DNA of 64,000 nucleotides from Paenibacillus sp. XY044 (GTDB lineage: Bacteria > Bacillota > Bacilli > Paenibacillales > Paenibacillaceae): NCBI RefSeq assembly GCF_002257645.1, contig NZ_NQMO01000005.1, forward strand, positions 496,001-560,000, given 5' to 3'. Under the pieces are notes generated by a model, which saw nothing but the letters and a program-made list of their open reading frames with translations, was not told where the DNA came from and did no database searches. Below are positions 61,787 to 64,000 of the stretch, piece after piece (the stretch's first letter is position 1; the number at the start of each line of letters is the position of its first letter). The position numbers and the translations under genes are program-made.

Positions 61787-62001
61787 GCTGTTCATTCCTT
61801 TTCCCCAATCTTGACCTACCCGTTTTCCACGACGCATCGTCATCCCACATACACTGTCACTTGATACTTATAGGGTTGTTTGTTTCCAACCACCCATTTT
61901 TGCCGGTCATCCCTTCAGCTATCCAGGGTGTACCGGCTTTGTCTTGCCATCGAGGTTTAATTAAAAAAACGACTTTGAAAGTTTTCCGTCGAGGCCTTTA
62001 G

Positions 62002-63150
62002 TCAACGAACCAGCTCGTGCATCGCTTCAATCATCCGCTGAACGTCCTGCTCCGTACTGTCCGCACCTACACTTGCCCTTACCGCTCCGGTCTTTTCGGT
62101 CTGCATCGCATAATGGGCCAGCGGTGTACAGTGCATCCCCGCTCTGACTGCAATCCCAAATTGCCGATCCAGGTGGAAGGCAATTTCCGTTGAATCCCTT
62201 CCCTGGACCGTGAAGGCTACGATTCCGGTTCTATCCTTCCCGAGTGCTGGACCAAGTAAATTCATGCCCGGCAGTCCTCCCAAACCCTCGATCATCGTCT
62301 GGGTTAATGCCCATTCATGCCGATAAATTCGCCGCGGAGTTTCCTTCAATACATACTCCACCCCTGCCTTAAGCCCAGCAATTCCGATCGTATTCAAAGT
62401 TCCCGCTTCATACCGGTCCGGCCTTACGGTGGGCATTTCCTTTTCCTCGGACTGGCTGCCTGTCCCTCCATGGATCAGTGGCTCCAGGTCAATCTCCGGC
62501 GATATGTAGAGTCCTCCCGTCCCCTGCGGACCGAGCAACCCTTTATGGCCCGGAAAGGCCAGCATGTCTATATAGCAAGCCTCCACATCAATGTCCAGCA
62601 CACCGGCACTTTGGGCCGCATCCACCAAAAATACCGCTCCGCTGCTGCGTGCCAACTCACCAATCCTCTGGATCGGCAGAATACTTCCCAATAAATTCGA
62701 GCTATGACTGCAAACAACGAGCCTCGGCTTCTTAGATAAGCAAGCCTCCAGCTGCTGCATGTTCAGTTCTCCTTGATCATTTACCCCAATGTAATCCACT
62801 TGAATATCCAGCGTACGCATTAAATATTCCAGCGGCCTCCGCACCGAGTTATGTTCGATCATGGTCGCAACGACATAGTCACCGGACTTCAGAATCCCCT
62901 TGATCGCCATATTTAATGCTTGGGTTGTGTTATGGGTAAAAATGATGTTATTGGGGTTCTTCACCCGAAACAACTGAGCCAACACACGACGGGCCTCAAA
63001 GAGAACCCTGCTCGCTTGCACGGCCATTTGATGACTCCCCCGCCCCGGATTCGCTGCCGCTTCCTCCATTGCCTTTTGCATGGCCGCCAGAACACCCGGT
63101 GGTTTTGGCCAAGAAGTCGCTGCATGATCCAGATATACAACTGAGTTCAT
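62002..63150 (-). CDS. Class V aminotransferase-fold cysteine desulfurase-like protein
   Basis: A 382-residue PLP enzyme. The N-terminal VYLDHAATSWPKP, the PLP-site NTTQALNMA and the lysine of AFPGHKGLLGPQG are visible, and GVRAGMHCTPLAH holds the likely active cysteine. It belongs to the cysteine-desulfurase family found beside parB in Bacillota, supplying sulfur from cysteine. ATG 63150 is used; an in-frame GTG at 63162 is possible. Confidence 0.9.
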   Translation of the reverse strand: MNSVVYLDHAATSWPKPPGVLAAMQKAMEEAAANPGRGSHQMAVQASRVLFEARRVLAQLFRVKNPNNIIFTHNTTQALNMAIKGILKSGDYVVATMIEHNSVRRPLEYLMRTLDIQVDYIGVNDQGELNMQQLEACLSKKPRLVVCSHSSNLLGSILPIQRIGELARSSGAVFLVDAAQSAGVLDIDVEACYIDMLAFPGHKGLLGPQGTGGLYISPEIDLEPLIHGGTGSQSEEKEMPTVRPDRYEAGTLNTIGIAGLKAGVEYVLKETPRRIYRHEWALTQTMIEGLGGLPGMNLLGPALGKDRTGIVAFTVQGRDSTEIAFHLDRQFGIAVRAGMHCTPLAHYAMQTEKTGAVRASVGADSTEQDVQRMIEAMHELVR

Positions 63151-63242
63151 ATCCCGTTTCACTCCGCTCCAAGGAACAAAGAATGACGCATCTTCGGTCC
63201 CTTTCAGGAATCACTTAGACGCGTCATCCCATCCACTGATCT

Positions 63243-64000
63243 TTATTGCAACAACTCCAGCAGCCGTTCCAGGTCCTGTTTGCTGTAATAGTTTAATTCG
63301 ATTTTGCCTTTATCTTTGTTTTGCTTGATCTTCACTGTCGTTCTAAACCGCTCCCGCAGTGATTCTTCCAAATTATCAATATACGGGTCACGCCTTTTGA
63401 CCTTCGCTTTGTTTTTATCCACCGGTTTCCGGTCAAGCTGTTTCACAGCTTCCTCTAGGTCCCGTACACTCCACTCATTGTTTACGCATTGCTTCGCCAA
63501 CTGCTTAATGAGCGACGGATCCTTGAGACCAACCAACGCCCGTGCATGACCCATGGAAATTGTTCCACGTGAAACATAGTCTTTTACTTCATCCGGCAAA
63601 GCTAACAATCGAAGAAAGTTTGCGATATGGGATCTGGACTTACCTACCTTCAACGACAGTTCTTCCTGTGTTAAAGAGTATTGATCCATCAAACCTTGAT
63701 AAGCAACAGCCACTTCCATCGCATTCAAGTTTTCGCGCTGAAGGTTTTCAATCAAGGCAATCTCCATGACCTGCTGATCGCTGAATGTACGAACTACAGC
63801 CGGAATGGTTGCCTTGCCGCAGTATTGCGAAGCTCTAAAGCGCCGCTCCCCTGCAATGATTTCATATCCCTTGAGCACGCTGCGTACAATAATCGGTTGA
63901 ATGACCCCATGCTGACGAATCGATTCGGCCAATTCTTGAATAGATTCCTCGTTAAAGTCCTTGCGCGGCTGGTAAGGATTGGCACGAAGTTGACTGAGTG
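63243..64000 (-). CDS. parB: Chromosome partitioning protein ParB (Spo0J), 5' end outside window
   Basis: About 253 C-terminal residues of a CTP-dependent DNA clamp that loads at parS. The box GERRFRAS, the helix-turn-helix (QEELSLKVGKSRSHIANFLRL) and the dimerisation tail (YYSKQDLERLLELLQ) identify ParB over its paralogue Noc. The frame is open at base 64000, so the true start lies beyond the window; the TTG at 63932 is internal. A parS site lies inside the gene. Confidence 0.95.
   Translation of the reverse strand, partial: LSQLRANPYQPRKDFNEESIQELAESIRQHGVIQPIIVRSVLKGYEIIAGERRFRASQYCGKATIPAVVRTFSDQQVMEIALIENLQRENLNAMEVAVAYQGLMDQYSLTQEELSLKVGKSRSHIANFLRLLALPDEVKDYVSRGTISMGHARALVGLKDPSLIKQLAKQCVNNEWSVRDLEEAVKQLDRKPVDKNKAKVKRRDPYIDNLEESLRERFRTTVKIKQNKDKGKIELNYYSKQDLERLLELLQ
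63561..63576. promoter_or_regulatory. parS centromere site
   Basis: TGTTCCACGTGAAACA, a full match to the parS consensus TGTTNCACGTGAAACA, lying inside the parB coding sequence as in Bacillus subtilis spo0J. ParB loads here to organise the origin and recruit SMC. Confidence 0.96.

Noticed and set aside
1..64000. CRISPR arrays, prophage genes and insertion-sequence transposases
   Set aside because: None seen: no regularly spaced repeats, no integrase, transposase or phage structural genes on either strand.

Overview
This 64 kb window comes from a spore-forming Bacillota, most likely a Paenibacillus or close relative. It shows the origin-proximal left arm of the chromosome. Read from the right edge leftward (away from oriC) it carries parB, a cysteine-desulfurase-like gene, a DUF4446 gene, yyaC, a DUF3343 gene, an mscS gene, yyzM, tRNA-Ser, rpsF-ssb-rpsR, the MazG-like/yybS/gdpP/rplI/dnaB operon, purA, walRKHIJ, htrC, yyzF and rlmH. 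Almost every core gene is on the minus strand, so transcription follows replication away from an origin lying beyond position 64000. A perfect parS site sits inside parB. The genus is inferred from gene order, the large carbohydrate and peptide loci and the general sequence character; no 16S gene is present.

Region 1-7,990 is accessory DNA downstream of rlmH. The last codons of rlmH (GEPYHK-stop) recur as a 19-28 bp sequence at 2133-2160 and 4461-4487, in the same orientation as the rlmH copy at 7987-8013. In staphylococci this same rlmH (orfX) 3' end is the attachment site of SCC elements. The two intervals look like tandem recombinase-less cassettes: an MmyB-type regulator with a metallo-beta-lactamase-fold hydrolase, and a TetR regulator with an oxidoreductase and an MFS transporter. 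The second module has five copies of one palindromic operator and two near-identical, outward-facing promoters.

Region 7,990-26,900 is the conserved wal/purA/dnaB core. Regulatory signals can be read directly: a WalR box before an M23 peptidase gene, PurR boxes upstream of a good purA promoter, and a structured leader before the MazG-like/yybS/gdpP/rplI/dnaB operon. That leader belongs to a three-copy family of attenuator-like elements. Several very short ORFs (51 and 35 codons) lie between core genes.

Region 27,000-56,700 interrupts the core between rpsR and the MazG-like gene. It holds a CBS-domain gene, an LCP-family cell-wall ligase, a five-gene oligopeptide ABC transporter (dpp/opp) and a large mannoside locus. 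That locus contains a YesM/YesN-type two-component system, a lipoprotein and two permeases without an ATPase gene, a GH3 enzyme, two GH38 alpha-mannosidases, a GH125 exo-alpha-1,6-mannosidase and a 1038-residue glycosidase whose family I cannot name. Together these suggest sensing, import and stepwise removal of mannose from N-glycan- or mannan-type oligosaccharides.

Region 56,900-64,000 returns to the core with ribosomal protein, replication, sporulation and chromosome-segregation genes.
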